This document shows positions 11,341 to 22,710 of a stretch of 64,000 nucleotides of DNA, in pieces. Position 1 is the stretch's first letter, and the number at the start of each line of letters is the position of its first letter. This DNA comes from Sequoia sempervirens (Eukaryota; Streptophyta; Pinopsida; Cupressales; Cupressaceae). The stretch covers positions 1 through 64,000 of the forward strand of contig VDFB02018351.1 in assembly GCA_007258455.2 (NCBI GenBank). Direction: 5' to 3'. A program made the position numbers and the translations under genes. Below the pieces are notes generated by a model. It had not been told where the DNA came from, ran no database searches, and saw only the letters and a program-made list of their open reading frames with translations.

Positions 11341-14300
11341 ATGGCTGAAGCGAGGACAACCGGAAAGGACAATGGTGCCTCAAGACAAGCTACGATCAAG
11401 AAGCTGAGCAAAACGTTCATGCCGGAGTCAAAGTTCATTTCAAATTGGGCAGGTTGACAGACACGAACTTGGGCGCCGTCAACCTGGAGACTCTCAAGAA
11501 CAGGCTGTTCGGGATTGGAAGTCATCGGGCTTCGGTCACTTCGCACAACATCGTCCGAAGTGGACTATATGTACCGCTGGTTTTCCGCCGCCTATCTTCG
11601 GAGTTGATTATGGAGTGCTTCAATCGCTACGAAAAGAACACCGGGTCGACCATGTCACCGATACAAGTGCTTGCCAATCTCTACTCCGCAGCCATTGGTG
11701 AAGCTTTTGGATCCCGGTGCACGTGAACACGGATCACAAATCCAGCAGTGGAGCGCAGCCGAGCTGATGTATGCTTCGCCAGAGATGGCATGGATGGCTA
11801 ACAATTAACACTCACCGATGAGCACCTGGCCGCCTCGCACGGCTGTCGTAAACGTGACTGGCAAAGGCAGGACCTGAAGCAGGAGTATTGTGATCTTATC
11901 ATGTTGCTGAGCAGGGTTGGTGGATGCCCACAGTCCTATATTTTTGAGCCGTGGATGTTTTATTACATCAACCTGGGGTTAGAAGGAAAGGATTATGTCA
12001 ATTGGGCTGAGATGATCAGCGACAATATACATGAGCAACTCCTGAGCTTGCGAAGGACTAAAACGTTTTACATGAGCTCCTATCTTGTTTACATGTTGGC
12101 ACGGATGACGAGGTACAGAGGAATTTCTTACAAGGAACCCATCGGTTGTGGCTCTCACCAGTTCAAAATTCATGAGGCGTGTACGCAGTTGCACCTTTCG
12201 AGCACAACTTATTATAAACGTGTCAACGATTCATTCACCATGTACATCACGAGGCTGCTTCAGGAGAGGTTACAGTGCAGAATCTCTAGAAATGCCTAGG
12301 AGCTAATTGAGAGGTATGGGTGCTGGTTTATACAATTTCCAAGATTTTCATACATTAGGCTGCAAGGATTTTCTTCATACCCATATAGGCTGCCTAAGTA
12401 CCCAACAGACAGAATAATAATGCTAGAGATAGCTAGACAATTGCTGGCCTTTGACAAAATCCAGAAGAAAAAGAAGAAAGGAGGGATAGAGTTTCCAATT
12501 GTGATGGGCAACTCGGATGAGGTTTGTCCTTCGATACAGGCAGCTAGGGAAGCTGAGAGTGAGCTTCAATTTTATCATTTCTCATATCACACAAGTAGAC
12601 AACACTATGACCCACACCATAACATCAACTGGGTGTTGTCAGAGGAATTCAAACACAAGGCCACCATTGAGGATTACTGGGCTGATGCAATTGATGAGAT
12701 TGAAGTGAGGAAGAGAATGTTCTCTTGGTTGCCGATTACTCTGATCAGGGAGTGTGAGGTAGTTCCGGTTCCGGACCAGGTCAATGAGGACATGGATGTT
12801 GTTCATCCAGACTATGCAGCTGTTCGGGATACTCCACTTCCGCCTATAGATTGGTCAGAGCCCGAGGTTGCTGATCTTGATACTCTTTCCATCCCGGTTA
12901 TGACATTCACCAGGGCATGGGTTGATAGACGGGTGAGCAGATTGAAAAGTAGGTCAATTGCCTTGACCTACAACTTAATGGGAGATCACAGGACGCCCAC
13001 CACAGGAAGGAAGAAACAGATCACAAGAGGACCAGAGTCCAGAAAGAAAGAAATAGTTCAGCCAGAACCTCCACGAGTCACAGTGGCAGTACCTTTGGAG
13101 ACACGTTCTCCAAGCATACAGGAGGTGTCTTTGTTTGCTGATCAGAGAATTGCAATGAATCAAAATTCCAGAGTGCAGATGATATCTCAAATTCACCTGA
13201 GGGAGTCAATTGGCCAGAGTGCCACTGTACCTGTTAGAGTTGATCAGCAGGATCAACAGGATGATGAGGGGACTATTACTGACCCTCAGTTTCAGCAGGA
13301 GTTAGAGGCGGCCATGAACGATGGCGATGATGATATAGTGTCAGGTGACACTCAGCCACTTGAGGACGATGAGCCTCGCCAGAATGAAGAAGAAGTTGAA
13401 CAGGTTAGAGAGGTCGAGGCACAGGAGCAGCAGCCCTTCGATATACTATATGAGGTGCCCGATTGGCTAAAGGATAGAATGAGAAGAAGCCCGAGTGAAG
13501 AGATTGATCCAGCAGTTGAGATGGAAGAATTTTTGAACCGGATCAGTGCTCCTCCACCGAAGAAGAAGGCAAGAAAGTTTTCGAAGATCTCCACCGATGA
13601 GGATGGCTCTCGTACTCTTCACGTTGCTGTCCCACGAGTCGAGTGTGACCGGAATGAAGCGGTTCCTGAGAATTATGTGGTCACCACTCTGGATTTGGGA
13701 CGCCCTACTGGTGCTCAGATTGTTGAGGAGTGTGATAACTCCTTCCTTGCCCTTAAGGATAGATTGTTCAAAAAAGAAGGAAAATATAAGAAGTTGAAAC
13801 GAGAACACAAGGCGTTAGTTGGATATGTTCAGCAGTTGTCTCGTTCTCGAGGGCAGGATGTACCAGTGATAGAGCCTCCGGCGGATATTCCTAGAGAGTC
13901 GATCAGCGGCTTAGTAGAGTTGGGGAGAATGGCACAGGAGGCAGACAAATGGGTCACAGGAGTTCGTACTGAGACAGAGAAGTTCATGGAGGACCTTGCC
14001 TTTGCCTTTCAGCAGGCCTCTTCTATTTTGGCACGGATGGATGCGGTGGATCAAGCTTGGGGCGATGCTTCCATCTATCAGAGTAAGGTGATCCAGCGTC
14101 TTGAGGTATTGAGGCATGTGCCATTGCAGTTGCTGATTGATGGAGGTGTCATTCAGGCGAATGACCGATATGATTTCTCTCGGTGGTATTCTTCGGCTAT
14201 CACAGGGCGTGGCTTCTTCGATGCAGCACAGGCGGATTCAGCCAGGATACACAAGGCCATGGTCAACATTATAGATGGAGTTCAGAACACCTTTGAGGCC

Positions 14301-14642
14301 ATATTTGCTAGGCGGCTGAATCCAGATGAAATAAGTTTTGATAATTTGAGGGGTTTGCTGGTTCCCTTCTTCGCATATGTTAAGACCTTTGTACAGGATG
14401 ACTTTGAAAATACCGCTACATTCTCCACTTTGATCCAGAACACGCAGGACTCATTGGCTGCTTGGAGAAAATCTTGTACGAGGCACGAGCACTCAGTTAC
14501 AGTGTTAGAGTTTCAGTTAGATTGTGTTCCATCTATTTCAGTTGAGGAGGTTGAGGCCGTACTTAGCAGATTTGTTGAGTTGGCAGTCAGAGAGAAGGCT
14601 AATGGGAACACACTACTGGACGAGGATCTTCTAGAAGACTGA
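11341..14642 (+). pseudogene. Unidentified element-encoded protein, about 1,100 codons, N-terminal half damaged
   Basis: The ATG sits directly after a splice acceptor (ATGTTGCAG), and the same arrangement exists in copy E at 42751. The N-terminal half reads across frames: MAEARTTGKDNGASR, a one-base slip near 11440, then 'TDTNLGAVNLETLK...IGSHRASVTSHNIVRSG', breaks around 11715-11880, then an open stretch 11901-12296 ('VGGCPQSYIFEPWMFYYINLGLEG', 'ARMTRYRGISYKEPIGCGSHQFK'). A TAG at 12297 interrupts it before the frame continues to 14642. Copy E helps identify the breaks because it stays similar through 'GNSDEVCP'. I do not recognise a named domain. A plant-mobile-domain or transposon-associated family is possible, but I cannot show it. 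It is not gag, pol or a known host enzyme by motif. Confidence 0.65.
12420..14642 (+). CDS. Open C-terminal 740 codons of the element-encoded protein
   Basis: A 740-codon frame begins at an internal Met. The same frame is open from 12300 and probably joins 11901-12296 through the TAG at 12297, so this is most likely the C-terminal two thirds of a longer protein. It opens with a conserved part ('EIARQLLAFDKIQKKKKKGG', 'PIVMGNSDEVCPS') shared with copy E. Next come a proline/serine region (residues about 130-280), an acidic stretch (about 280-335), a basic PPPKKKARKF patch at about residue 378 that could be a nuclear localisation signal, a charged possible coiled coil (about 440-470), and an alpha-helical-looking C-terminus ending LLDEDLLED. 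No transmembrane segment or signal peptide is seen. Its length and open frame inside otherwise decayed DNA are notable. Function unknown. Confidence 0.65.
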   Translation: MLEIARQLLAFDKIQKKKKKGGIEFPIVMGNSDEVCPSIQAAREAESELQFYHFSYHTSRQHYDPHHNINWVLSEEFKHKATIEDYWADAIDEIEVRKRMFSWLPITLIRECEVVPVPDQVNEDMDVVHPDYAAVRDTPLPPIDWSEPEVADLDTLSIPVMTFTRAWVDRRVSRLKSRSIALTYNLMGDHRTPTTGRKKQITRGPESRKKEIVQPEPPRVTVAVPLETRSPSIQEVSLFADQRIAMNQNSRVQMISQIHLRESIGQSATVPVRVDQQDQQDDEGTITDPQFQQELEAAMNDGDDDIVSGDTQPLEDDEPRQNEEEVEQVREVEAQEQQPFDILYEVPDWLKDRMRRSPSEEIDPAVEMEEFLNRISAPPPKKKARKFSKISTDEDGSRTLHVAVPRVECDRNEAVPENYVVTTLDLGRPTGAQIVEECDNSFLALKDRLFKKEGKYKKLKREHKALVGYVQQLSRSRGQDVPVIEPPADIPRESISGLVELGRMAQEADKWVTGVRTETEKFMEDLAFAFQQASSILARMDAVDQAWGDASIYQSKVIQRLEVLRHVPLQLLIDGGVIQANDRYDFSRWYSSAITGRGFFDAAQADSARIHKAMVNIIDGVQNTFEAIFARRLNPDEISFDNLRGLLVPFFAYVKTFVQDDFENTATFSTLIQNTQDSLAAWRKSCTRHEHSVTVLEFQLDCVPSISVEEVEAVLSRFVELAVREKANGNTLLDEDLLED

Positions 14643-14808
14643 GTATGGAGCATTTATTGCATTTGCTATTTTGGGAGTGAGTGGGAATCTTTGATTCATT
14701 TAATGTACCACTCCCTATTCTGGCAGTTTTTAGGGTTAGGGCTGAGGTGGCACGATTCTGGCCACTCTATTGATTGTAACCCTAGCCGTCCTTTGGGACT
14801 TGGCTAGC

Positions 14809-14998
14809 TATAAAAGGGGGAGTCCCCCTCATTTGTAATTCATTAGGAGTCAGAACCAGAGTAGACATTGAGAGAGCATTAGCTTTAGAGCTAGATAGTG
14901 TAACATTGTAGAGCATTTTTGCATCATTTGGAGAAGAAAGAAAGTTTTCCCTTTGAAAACTTTTGAGGAGATTGTTGTGTAACACATTTTATGATAAT
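14809..14998 (+). promoter_or_regulatory. TATA box and downstream hairpin of copy B
   Basis: TATAAAA at 14809-14815, then GGGGGAGTCCCCC and 'tcatttgtaa'. A 'tttatgataatagatc' tract near 14990 aligns with the AATAAA block of copy A but has lost the exact signal. It lies only 166 bp after the coding region's stop codon. Confidence 0.65.
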
Positions 14999-15823
14999 AG
15001 ATCTTTTCATTGATGATGGAATTCGTCTTGTCATGAAATGCTAGCAAGGTTTCTTCTTCCTTTCGTATCCAAGTAGCTTAATTCATGCAAGTAGCTTACT
15101 TTGGTGTGTGTTGTTTTATTGAGATAGCTTCGCTTTATTCCATACCACTAGCGGCTTGTTGATGATAAGTTCGCCTTGTGTGGTCAACTGGATATTATCT
15201 TGTGTTTAACTTCGGTTGTGATTTACATACTTATATGCGTTGTTCTGATGGTGTACGTATGTTAATCTATAACTTGAACACCTTTCGCTATCCCCTTTGA
15301 AGATTGCACCGATTTTACTGAGGCTGTCCGACGGAGGCTAGGTGAAATCTGGTTGAAGTCTATCAAAATGAAGCTCCACATACCCTGCATTTAGAATAGA
15401 ATATAAATTTCTTAGGCCCTTTCCCCTTTACTTTCCGTATATTTCTTATTAGTTTTAGGAGAGAGATTAAATTGCCAAATCATACACGTGAGAATCCCTT
15501 TCAAAACCATACATTAACTGCTGACTGCAAGAAATCTGGACAATTGTGTAAGTCCCCTCGTACGAACACAGCAATACACATCAACCAAACTGGGTCTATT
15601 CGCACTTAAGGAACCTTGGAGTTGAACATGCGAACTTTCTCGCAATCTTAGCGCATGGAATACTTTGATCAAGAGAGAACGGAGTAGCCCAAACTATTTT
15701 GTTCTTCGGCTGTTTGGTATGGTCACAAAACCATCAACAATACTTTGATCAAGAGAGAATAGGGTAGTCATTGGCGACTTTATTCTGCGTTGGTGTAGTC
15801 ACGAAAAACACATCAACAATAGG

Positions 15824-17382
15824 ATACAATGACAATCATAAGGCCTATTGGTTGATTGATGTGGCTACTGATCATTTGACATTCACTAGGGATGTTATGT
15901 TTGATGAGGAAGGTGGGCCCTTTTTTCTCTCTTCTCCCATCAAGATTCTTGACAATCAGCTTCTGAAGACCAATGATTTGGGAGCTAAGTTTTTTAGTAG
16001 CTCCACTTGAAGGTAGGGACTCTAATGGTTTTGACATTGTGGAATCTCCTAGGAAAAGTTTTGTACTGGTAGATTTTCCTTAGGATTACCTGGATCAACA
16101 TCTAGATGGTATTATTCCAGATAGCCCAAGTCATGATGATGCTCATCCTGATTTGGAAGAAGATGCATCTCGTCCTCATCCTAAGTGGTGGGCGAAGCTC
16201 ATTGGTGATGTTCATGAGATGAGCTTGTTAAGGGAAGATTGTCTAGAGGAAAGAACAGAAAGAACATAGTAAACTTTTCTCTTATGGCCAACATTCAGAG
16301 TGTTTATGAGCCCCAGTAGTATTTAGAGGCCAAGGGTAAACTTGAATGGGAAAAGGCTATGGATTCTGAGCATCATAGTCTTTTGAAGAACAACATGTGG
16401 GTTCTGTCAGATCTTCCACCAGGGAAGAAACCCATTGGCTGCAAATGGGTATACAAGGTGAAATACAAAGGCTGATGGAACACTGGATAAATACAAGGCT
16501 CGGTTAGTGGCTAAGGGATTCTCGTAGAGAGAAGATATTGACTATGAGGAAACCTTTTCTCCTATAGCAAAGATGAGTACCATCTGACTTGTCCTAGCCA
16601 TGGCAACACAGTTTGGTTGGAAGGTCCACCAGATGGACGTGAAGAGTGCCTTCCTCAATGGATATTTGGAGGAAGAGGTATACATGATGCAACCTCATGG
16701 TTTTAAGGTTGCAAGAAAAGAACATAAGGTATGCAGATTGTTGAAGCTCTTTATGGCCTAAAGTAGGCACCCAGGGTATGGTACTTGAAGTTTGACAAGT
16801 ATTTGGTTGTACAAGGGTTTCAAAGGAGTCCTTTAGATGCAAATTTGTACGTCAAGAACACTGACAATGGTATCATCCTTCTTGTCATCTATGTGGATGA
16901 TATCATCATTACTAGTAGTAGGTTACATTTGATTGAACAGATCAAGTCGAATTTGTGTTAGGCATTTGAGATGACGGACTTGGGTCTCCTACACTATTGT
17001 CTAGGTGTAGAAGTTTGGTAGACAGGTGGTAGTATCTTCATTTCTTAGTCAAAGTATTCTAGGAGTTTTTTGGAGAAATTCAGGATGGAAGATTGCAAAA
17101 TCTCATCCACTCTTATGGAGAAGGGGCTGAAACTTTCAGCCAAATCAAACTCGCCAGTGGTGAATGAGTCTGCATTCAGGCAACTAGTGGGTAGCCTCAT
17201 CTATATTATTGCAACTAGGCCTAATCTCAGTTTTGCTGAGCTACGTTTCTCATTTCATGACTACCCCTAAGGTGGAACATTGGGTTGCAGTGAAGCGAGT
17301 GTTGAGATATGTGAAAGGGACACCTGAATTTGGCATTTTGTACAACAAATGCAAAGATCCTAGGCTAGTTGGTTTTATAGAT
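15824..17382 (+). pseudogene. copia pol, part 2: reverse transcriptase and start of RNase H (dead)
   Basis: It continues the frame broken at 2736 (YNDNHKAYWLIDVATDHL). RT signatures include 'NNMWVL...LPPGKKPIGCKWVYKVKYKG' near 16390-16475 and the catalytic YVDD at 16890-16901 (in LLVIYVDDIIIT). RT-to-RNase H linker text is at 17070-17220 ('FRQLVGSLIYI' then 'TRP'). Stops where glutamine is expected: 16317, 16764, 16959, 17019 and 17046. The frame is then split by the LTR starting at 17383 after 'GFID', and resumes at 20705 ('SNWVSSVDDRKSTSGYVFSL'). Confidence 0.87.
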
Positions 17383-20300
17383 TGTAATGCCCAAAATTAA
17401 AATTTTTGCTTCATTAAGGCATTTTGTAAGAGTGGTAAAAAGTCTTGTAAAAATTGTCATCAAAAGTCAAAATTTCTAAAAATAGAAATTTATGTTTTTA
17501 GAAATAGACTTGAGTCAAGGTTTTTTGGGTTTGTTGTCAAAAGGATGTTGGCAAAACTTTCTAAAAATAGAATCTTTGTTTCCAGGGCTCAAATTGATTT
17601 TGATTGGTTGAAAATACTTCCCAATCAGGTTGGTCTAGTCAGAATCGTCAAAAGATCAGTATTTCCATGGTGGGTCTATTTTACTTTTTCAGAAGGCAAA
17701 ACATGAGCTCTGAAGTCATCAATGGAGGATGGTCAACTACTAGGTGTCAGATTGAAAGTCTCAATGCTACATAGTTGGTGTGGAATGACGAAAGGTGGAA
17801 TCAGAATGAAGCACAGAGGAGGGAGATCTAAAAAAGTTGAAATTATGAAATTTTTTCTAACACTAGAGATGCTAGGCGCCCCTATCCAGTCAAGGTGCTT
17901 AGCAATCAATTCCTTAGAATAAATTTTAGTCTCCATTTTATGATGCATAAAAAATGCTAAATGTAGTTGGCGAACACAAGGTGGTGAACGAAAACGAAGT
18001 GAAAATTGAAAATCATGAAAATAAAACTAACTCTGGCAAACCCAGGTGCCTCATTTCAAGAAGGGTGCCCAAGATCTCTTGCCTTAGTTTATTTTTCATG
18101 TTTCTCAAAAAATGTGCAAATCTCCCTCATTAGCCCAATTCAAATTTGGTCAAAAGTAGTTTTAGGGTTGGGAAAACCTGGAGATCATCTAAAATATGTT
18201 TAGGCTTTTCAATGAATCTATCATCTAGTGCCGAAGATCAATCAAACAACAAAAAATACAAATTGAATGGAGGTGGAAACATGAAAAATGAAGAAAATCA
18301 TAGAAAAGTTGAAAATCCTCAAATTTTGGCTAAGTCTGGAAGGCTTGGGTGCCCCTTTTCAAGGAGGGTGCCTAGTTTTTTTGACTTAGTTTAGTTTTTC
18401 ACATTTTTTCAGAAAAAATTCCAAACTTCTTCGCCAACCCTGTTCTGGCTTTTAGAAAATTGTCAGATATAGTGTCAGAGGCTGGCAGATGGTACTATTC
18501 AACTCATATATGATCAGGCTTGCTAGAATGAATGACTTTCAGACATTGTTATTCACCAGCTAGTCGTAAACAAAGATCAAATAGGGGTCATTGGATTCGC
18601 ATTAAATAGAGCAAAGCAAAATTTGAAAATCATTTAAAAATGGCTAAGGCTGGGATGCTTGGGCGCCCCTAGCCAAGAAGGGTGCCCAAGGTTTCATGCC
18701 TTAGAAATTTTTCTAATTCTAACATGCCTTCTTCCATTTTAGTCTTTGCCGACAGTTTCAAGTGTGTGCAATTATGATCAAATGACATCGGATGCAGGTA
18801 TGAAGCTGGGGATTACTTCAGTAGTGGTCAAATATGAACCTGCCATGGTCAAATAGATTTTATCAGTTGGCAGTACCAGATTCCCAGCTCGTCGAAGTCG
18901 TAGGCAGGTCTCGTTGGGAGCAGAAACAAGCAAAGATTGAAAAACGTGAAAAAATGGCTAACTCTAGGGAGCCTAGATGCCCCTGTCCAGTTAGCACTCC
19001 CAAGTATTCATGCCTTAGCCATTTTTCAGTTTTTGTCATTCGTCATTCAAAAAAATGTCTACATTCAACGTTTCTGTTTTCGATTGACTTCAAAGTTTTA
19101 AAGCTTGGAGAAGAAAGTGCTTTTTCATCCTCGGACTCTATTCAAGAAGGCTTTTGGCATTCATTCTTCATATTTTGCAGGTTGGCATCTAGAGGAAGAG
19201 AGATCTTTTTCTTCTCATCAAGATTTGGAGGCTCAAATAGAGTGCATTTTAGTTTTCTTCATGGATTTGAGATTGGCAAGCACAAAGGCACGCTTTTTCA
19301 TGGTCCAATCTTTTAGGGCATCATATTTTAGAAACAGGTGGTCAACTTTTTCAATTTTCATCGATCTGAGTCCATCTACTTTTTGCTCCTCTTGAAGATT
19401 GGGAAATTTTAGATTTCCAAAAATCTGCTTTTTCAACGCTTTTTCAGGAAATCCTCAACTTTTTCAAAATTTGATGAACTGGGTCTCTTCGGAATGTGAT
19501 AGTCTACAAAACCTAGACCTCAACTTTTTTCCTGGAATTTTCTTTTTGTAGAAAAAATAGCAACTTATTTTCAGTAGTTTGCGTGAAACTTTTCCAAACA
19601 TAGGCATGATCATAGTCAAAATTCAAGTTTTTGAACTTTCAGTATTCTCCCAGCTTTTTGGCGAATATCGTTTCCCAAAATCATCATGTTTGAAGTCACC
19701 TTTTGGGGCAGCAATGTTTTATAACAATAGAACTCAAAAAGAAGCAGTTAACTTGATGTCTTTTCCAAGTTAAACTTGCTATTCTCATTCATGCTTATCT
19801 ATTCTTTGGAAATATCAAATGTGTAATTGGACTTTTTCTTGCTTTTAAATCAATTAACTGATTTTAGCAGGTGGTTAGTTGTTAGTTATCTTTTGTTTAG
19901 TCTTAGAAATAAAGCTTGCATGTTGGCAAGTCTAGTTGTAAAAGCAAGGAGATTTTAGGGTTCCCTACTCCTTGTTTGTGTATAATAAGGCAACCTTGCC
20001 CATTATTTTTTAACCGTTATTGTGATAGAAAATTGTTGAGCCTACTTTGCTTGCAACTTTGTTATTCAGTGTCTATTCACTTAGTGTAAGAGCAAGTTTG
20101 CAAGCCTGTTTTGCTGCAAGTTATTGTTCAGTTAATGTTTAATCTGTGTAAAGTGTAATCTAGTTTGATCACTAAACTGTAAGCCTGTTATTGCTACAAA
20201 TCTACTGTCTCCAAAGTGTAATTGTTGTTAGAAATTTGAGGAAGGAAATCTTACGCCTACTTTGCTCTGATCTACTGTCTCAGATTTTGTTTTATGTGTT

Positions 20301-20699
20301 TTATTTATATAATCTTTATTTCAGCTTGCATCTAAAAGTACAATGAGTCTTTAGGTGTGTTTTGGAAGTGAGTTTATTTGAGTTTTTGTGTTGAATCATT
20401 CCTCGTTTAATTCTAGTTCTCAAGCTCTGAGTTTACTTGAGTTGTCAGAAGAATCATTAGTTTAGGTATAGTTGTAGTTGACGTTCTAGAAAAGAGAAAA
20501 CCTCAGCTGTGATGCAAAGAGTTTTATAACCTTGTGCTCTTAGCTGAAAACAAAAAGATTGGCAATAGTTTAGTATTCTTTCTTTTTAAGCATCCTCAAC
20601 AAAGAGGGAGCTTCCCCTCCTAATTTGAAGAGCAATTCCACTATGCATAGCTGCCCGTTTCTAATCCGCATTCCAGAGGTGCAAATTGAAATGCCAACA
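17383..20699 (+). mobile_element. Solo LTR-like insertion (~3.3 kb) of a second LTR family
   Basis: It interrupts the copia RNase H. It begins TGTAATGCCC and ends ATGCCAACA. The flanks are TAGAT on the left and CAGAT on the right, a 5-bp duplication with one mismatch, and removal restores the copia frame. Contents are tandem ~315-bp repeats (17840-19020), a 'tataataagg' promoter-like site near 19980, and a T-rich 3' part. No coding domains are found. The 3' portion matches a fragment at about 51480-52605, so at least two copies are here. Solo LTR is the simplest reading. Confidence 0.72.
17840..19020 (+). repeat. Tandem repeat, ~315 bp period, in the second LTR family
   Basis: A block with 'gttgaaaatc...', 'ggctaag', 'gggcgcccct...aagaagggtgccca' and 'catgccttag' occurs at about 18030, 18340, 18655 and 18970, with a partial one at 17865. 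The copies are clearly diverged, with spacing of 310-320 bp. The short ORFs across it are not believable genes. Confidence 0.6.
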
Positions 20700-20704
20700 C
20701 AGAT

Positions 20705-21169
20705 TCAAACTGGGTAAGTTCAGTTGATGACAGGAAGTCCACTTCTGGGTACGTTTTCAGTCTTGTTACAGGTGTAGTCACATGGACAAGCAAGAAGTAG
20801 TAGGAAATCACTCTTTCCTTGAAAAAAGTAGAGTATTAGGGAACAGTTAAGGCTGCATGTGAGGTAGTATGGATTCGAAGGATGCTTGCTAACATGCAAA
20901 TGTCTCAAGTAGGGTCTTCACCCTTGTTTTGCGACAATCAAGGGGTGTAAAGCTTGCCAAGAATCTAGTCTTCCACAAGCAAACCAAGCATGTTGAGCTT
21001 CATTGTCATTTCATCTACCATGTTGTTGAAGATGGATTTGTGATGTTGCAATACGTTCCAACTGAGGATTAGACTACGGACATTCTCACCAAGTCTCTCA
21101 ATTCGGATAAATTTGTAAAATTTCGGGATAAGCTTGTTGTAGTTAGTAGGATGACCATTAAGAGAGGGT
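20705..21169 (+). pseudogene. copia pol, part 3: RNase H C-terminus (dead)
   Basis: It reads SNWVSSVDDRKSTSGYVFSL directly after the LTR insertion, then near 20940-21165 'VKLAKNLVFHKQTKHVEL', 'IYHVVEDGF' and 'TDILTKSL', the usual end of a copia RNase H, with a stop replacing glutamine in 'PTED-stop-TTDIL' (21069). An 'aagagaggg' polypurine tract at 21161-21169 precedes the 3' LTR. Confidence 0.8.
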
Positions 21170-22228
21170 ATTAAAGTATTATTGTAATATTTAATGGTCA
21201 TCTTAGTTTTTAGTTAGTCGATAGTTTACTTTCAATTAACTCGGTTTACTTCAGTTAGTTTTTAGTAACTTTCAGTTATTTGCTTTAGTTCTTGTTGATG
21301 TGATTTTCGTGACTGCACCAACACAGAATAAAGTTGCCAATGGCTACCCTATTCTCTCTTGATCAAAGTATTCGGCATGCTAAGATTGCGAGAGAGTTTG
21401 TGCATTCAACTCCAAGGTTCCTTCTAGGAAGTGGATAGTTTTAGTTGGCTTGATGTGATTTTGCTGGTATTTCAAGGGGACTTACGCAATTGTTCGGCAG
21501 TTGACAACAAATAGTAGATTAAGGGCTTCATGTGGTTCGAATGATTCGGCAGGTAAGTGCAAGTTTTCTAATACTAACCAGAAATGAACTGAATTTAAAT
21601 GGGTGCAAGGATAAGAGATGCTATAATTCTACCCTAAGGTGGGACATGGTGATCAATTTGCGCAGACTTCAACCGGGCCTTGCTTTGCCTCGCTTAGAAC
21701 AGCTTCCACAAAACTGGTGCAATCTTTAGAGGAGTAATCAAAAGTATTCAAATCACGATTTAGCATGAAGACACCATCACAACGACGCATGCCAACATGT
21801 AAACCATAATTGAAGTTAAGTTCACAATGTTCTAGTTGACCACGCAAGGCGAACCCACTGTCAGCGAGCCCACTAGTGGTATGGATAAGCGAAGTTTTGT
21901 TCAAATCGAGCACCACATTCCACAATTACTAAGTACTTGCATGAAATGAAATCTACTTTACTTTAAGCTACTTCAAGATTCTACATGAATTGGAAGGACG
22001 AAGAAGCCTCGCTAGCCACTCATAACAAAGAAGAGATCACCATCAATGAAAACTCTTTTATTATGGGAGTGTTCACAACAACTTCTTACAAAGTATTCAA
22101 ATGAAGGACTTTCCTTCCTTTTCAATCTAAGCTACCAATCTATACTATGCTACCTTCTATTCTATCAATCTTTCTCTATTTCTTCTCTGCTATTCTAATT
22201 CCTAATGATACAAATGAGGGGGGGCCCC

Positions 22229-22235
22229 TTTTATA
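22229..22235 (-). promoter_or_regulatory. TATA box of copy C
   Basis: TATAAAA on the minus strand, next to a GGGGCCCCCCC-type tract in place of the usual GGGGAGTCCCC hairpin, followed by 'tcatttgtatc' as in the other copies. Confidence 0.6.
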
Positions 22236-22506
22236 GCTGGCCAAGTCCAGCGGATGACTCAAATTACAATCGATGGATGGCCCAAATTGTGCCACCTCAG
22301 CCCTAACCCTAAAAACTGCCACCAAGAAGAGTGGGGTAATAAATGAGCAATTAATGTACACCATCTTCTAGAATGCCCTGTTCAGAGACATGTTCGCATT
22401 GTTCTTGTTCCTCTTCTTAATTGCAAACTAGATGAGTCTAATCATCATGGCTTCAACTTCTTCCTTAGTCTTGAGGGCATTTCAGTGCTTGAGGATGATC
22501 TTCTTC

Positions 22507-22710
22507 TTAGCCGTCATTCTTCAATTCTTCAACGCCTGAGCCTTCATTATTTCTCCACCCCTGATCCCGAAGGATTTTCTTATCTTGGACTCGCGCATTT
22601 CTTCCTCGCCATTTTATCCATGCCACGAAAAATTTCATTACCTTCTCAAGCCTAGGCGTATTTTCTAGAGGAGGATAAATTTCAACACTTAGAAAAATTT
22701 TCAAGTTTCA
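22507..22710 (-). pseudogene. Shortened cassette ORF in copy C
   Basis: The minus-strand frame contains RNARVQDKKILRDQGWRNN, nearly identical to the second half of the 58-aa cassette in copy F. Its first half and the splice acceptor are missing and the frame instead runs up from array sequence. Probably a deletion product; function unknown. Confidence 0.45.

Larger units (their letters stand above)
7549..15739 (+). mobile_element. TGTTG...CAACA unit, copy B: full-length 8.2 kb with a large coding region
   Basis: Starts TGTTGTGACCTTTT at 7549 and ends ACCATCAACA at 15739. ATACT flanks both sides (7544-7548 and 15740-15744), and copy A reads through when B is removed ('ctttgatcaagagag' resumes after the second ATACT). 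The order is: 5' block with CArG boxes (7844-8744), ATGCGCCCA array (8818-9610), a less repeated stretch to about 11330, splice acceptor, coding region 11341-14642, TATA box 14809, U5-like tail to 15739. It is about 3.3 kb longer than copy A because of the coding region. No gag, protease, RT or integrase motifs are visible, so mobilisation would depend on a larger parent element. Confidence 0.85.
2737..15818 (+). mobile_element. TGTTG...CAACA LTR-like unit, copy A, with copy B nested inside
   Basis: Begins TGTTGTGACCTTTT at 2737 and ends ACACATCAACA at 15818, flanked by ATAGG at 2732-2736 and 15819-15823. Joining the flanks restores the copia frame (KLMLIG then YNDNHK). Copy A itself is 2737-7548 plus 15745-15818, about 4.9 kb. 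Copy B (7549-15739) split it and duplicated ATACT. In order, A holds CArG-type boxes (3039-4138), an ATGCGCCCA array (4439-5540), a splice acceptor and short cassette (about 6355-6600), a TATA box (6709) and a poly(A) signal (6888). TG...CA ends, 5-bp duplications and no internal gag/pol fit a very long solo LTR. A non-autonomous element is the alternative. Confidence 0.85.

Noticed and set aside
12420..14642. The 740-codon ORF as an ordinary host gene.
   Set aside because: It lies inside copy B between its target duplications, and a homologous coding region is in copy E at the same place, so it belongs to the element.
2737..15818. 2737-15818 as one retrotransposon with two LTRs (2737-7548 and 7549-15739).
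   Set aside because: The two units abut with no internal region, and ATACT on both sides of copy B shows nesting rather than paired LTRs.
18834..19316. 160-codon plus-strand frame in the 3.3-kb LTR.
   Set aside because: Runs across diverged tandem repeats, low-complexity, not kept in the related fragment at 51.5 kb.
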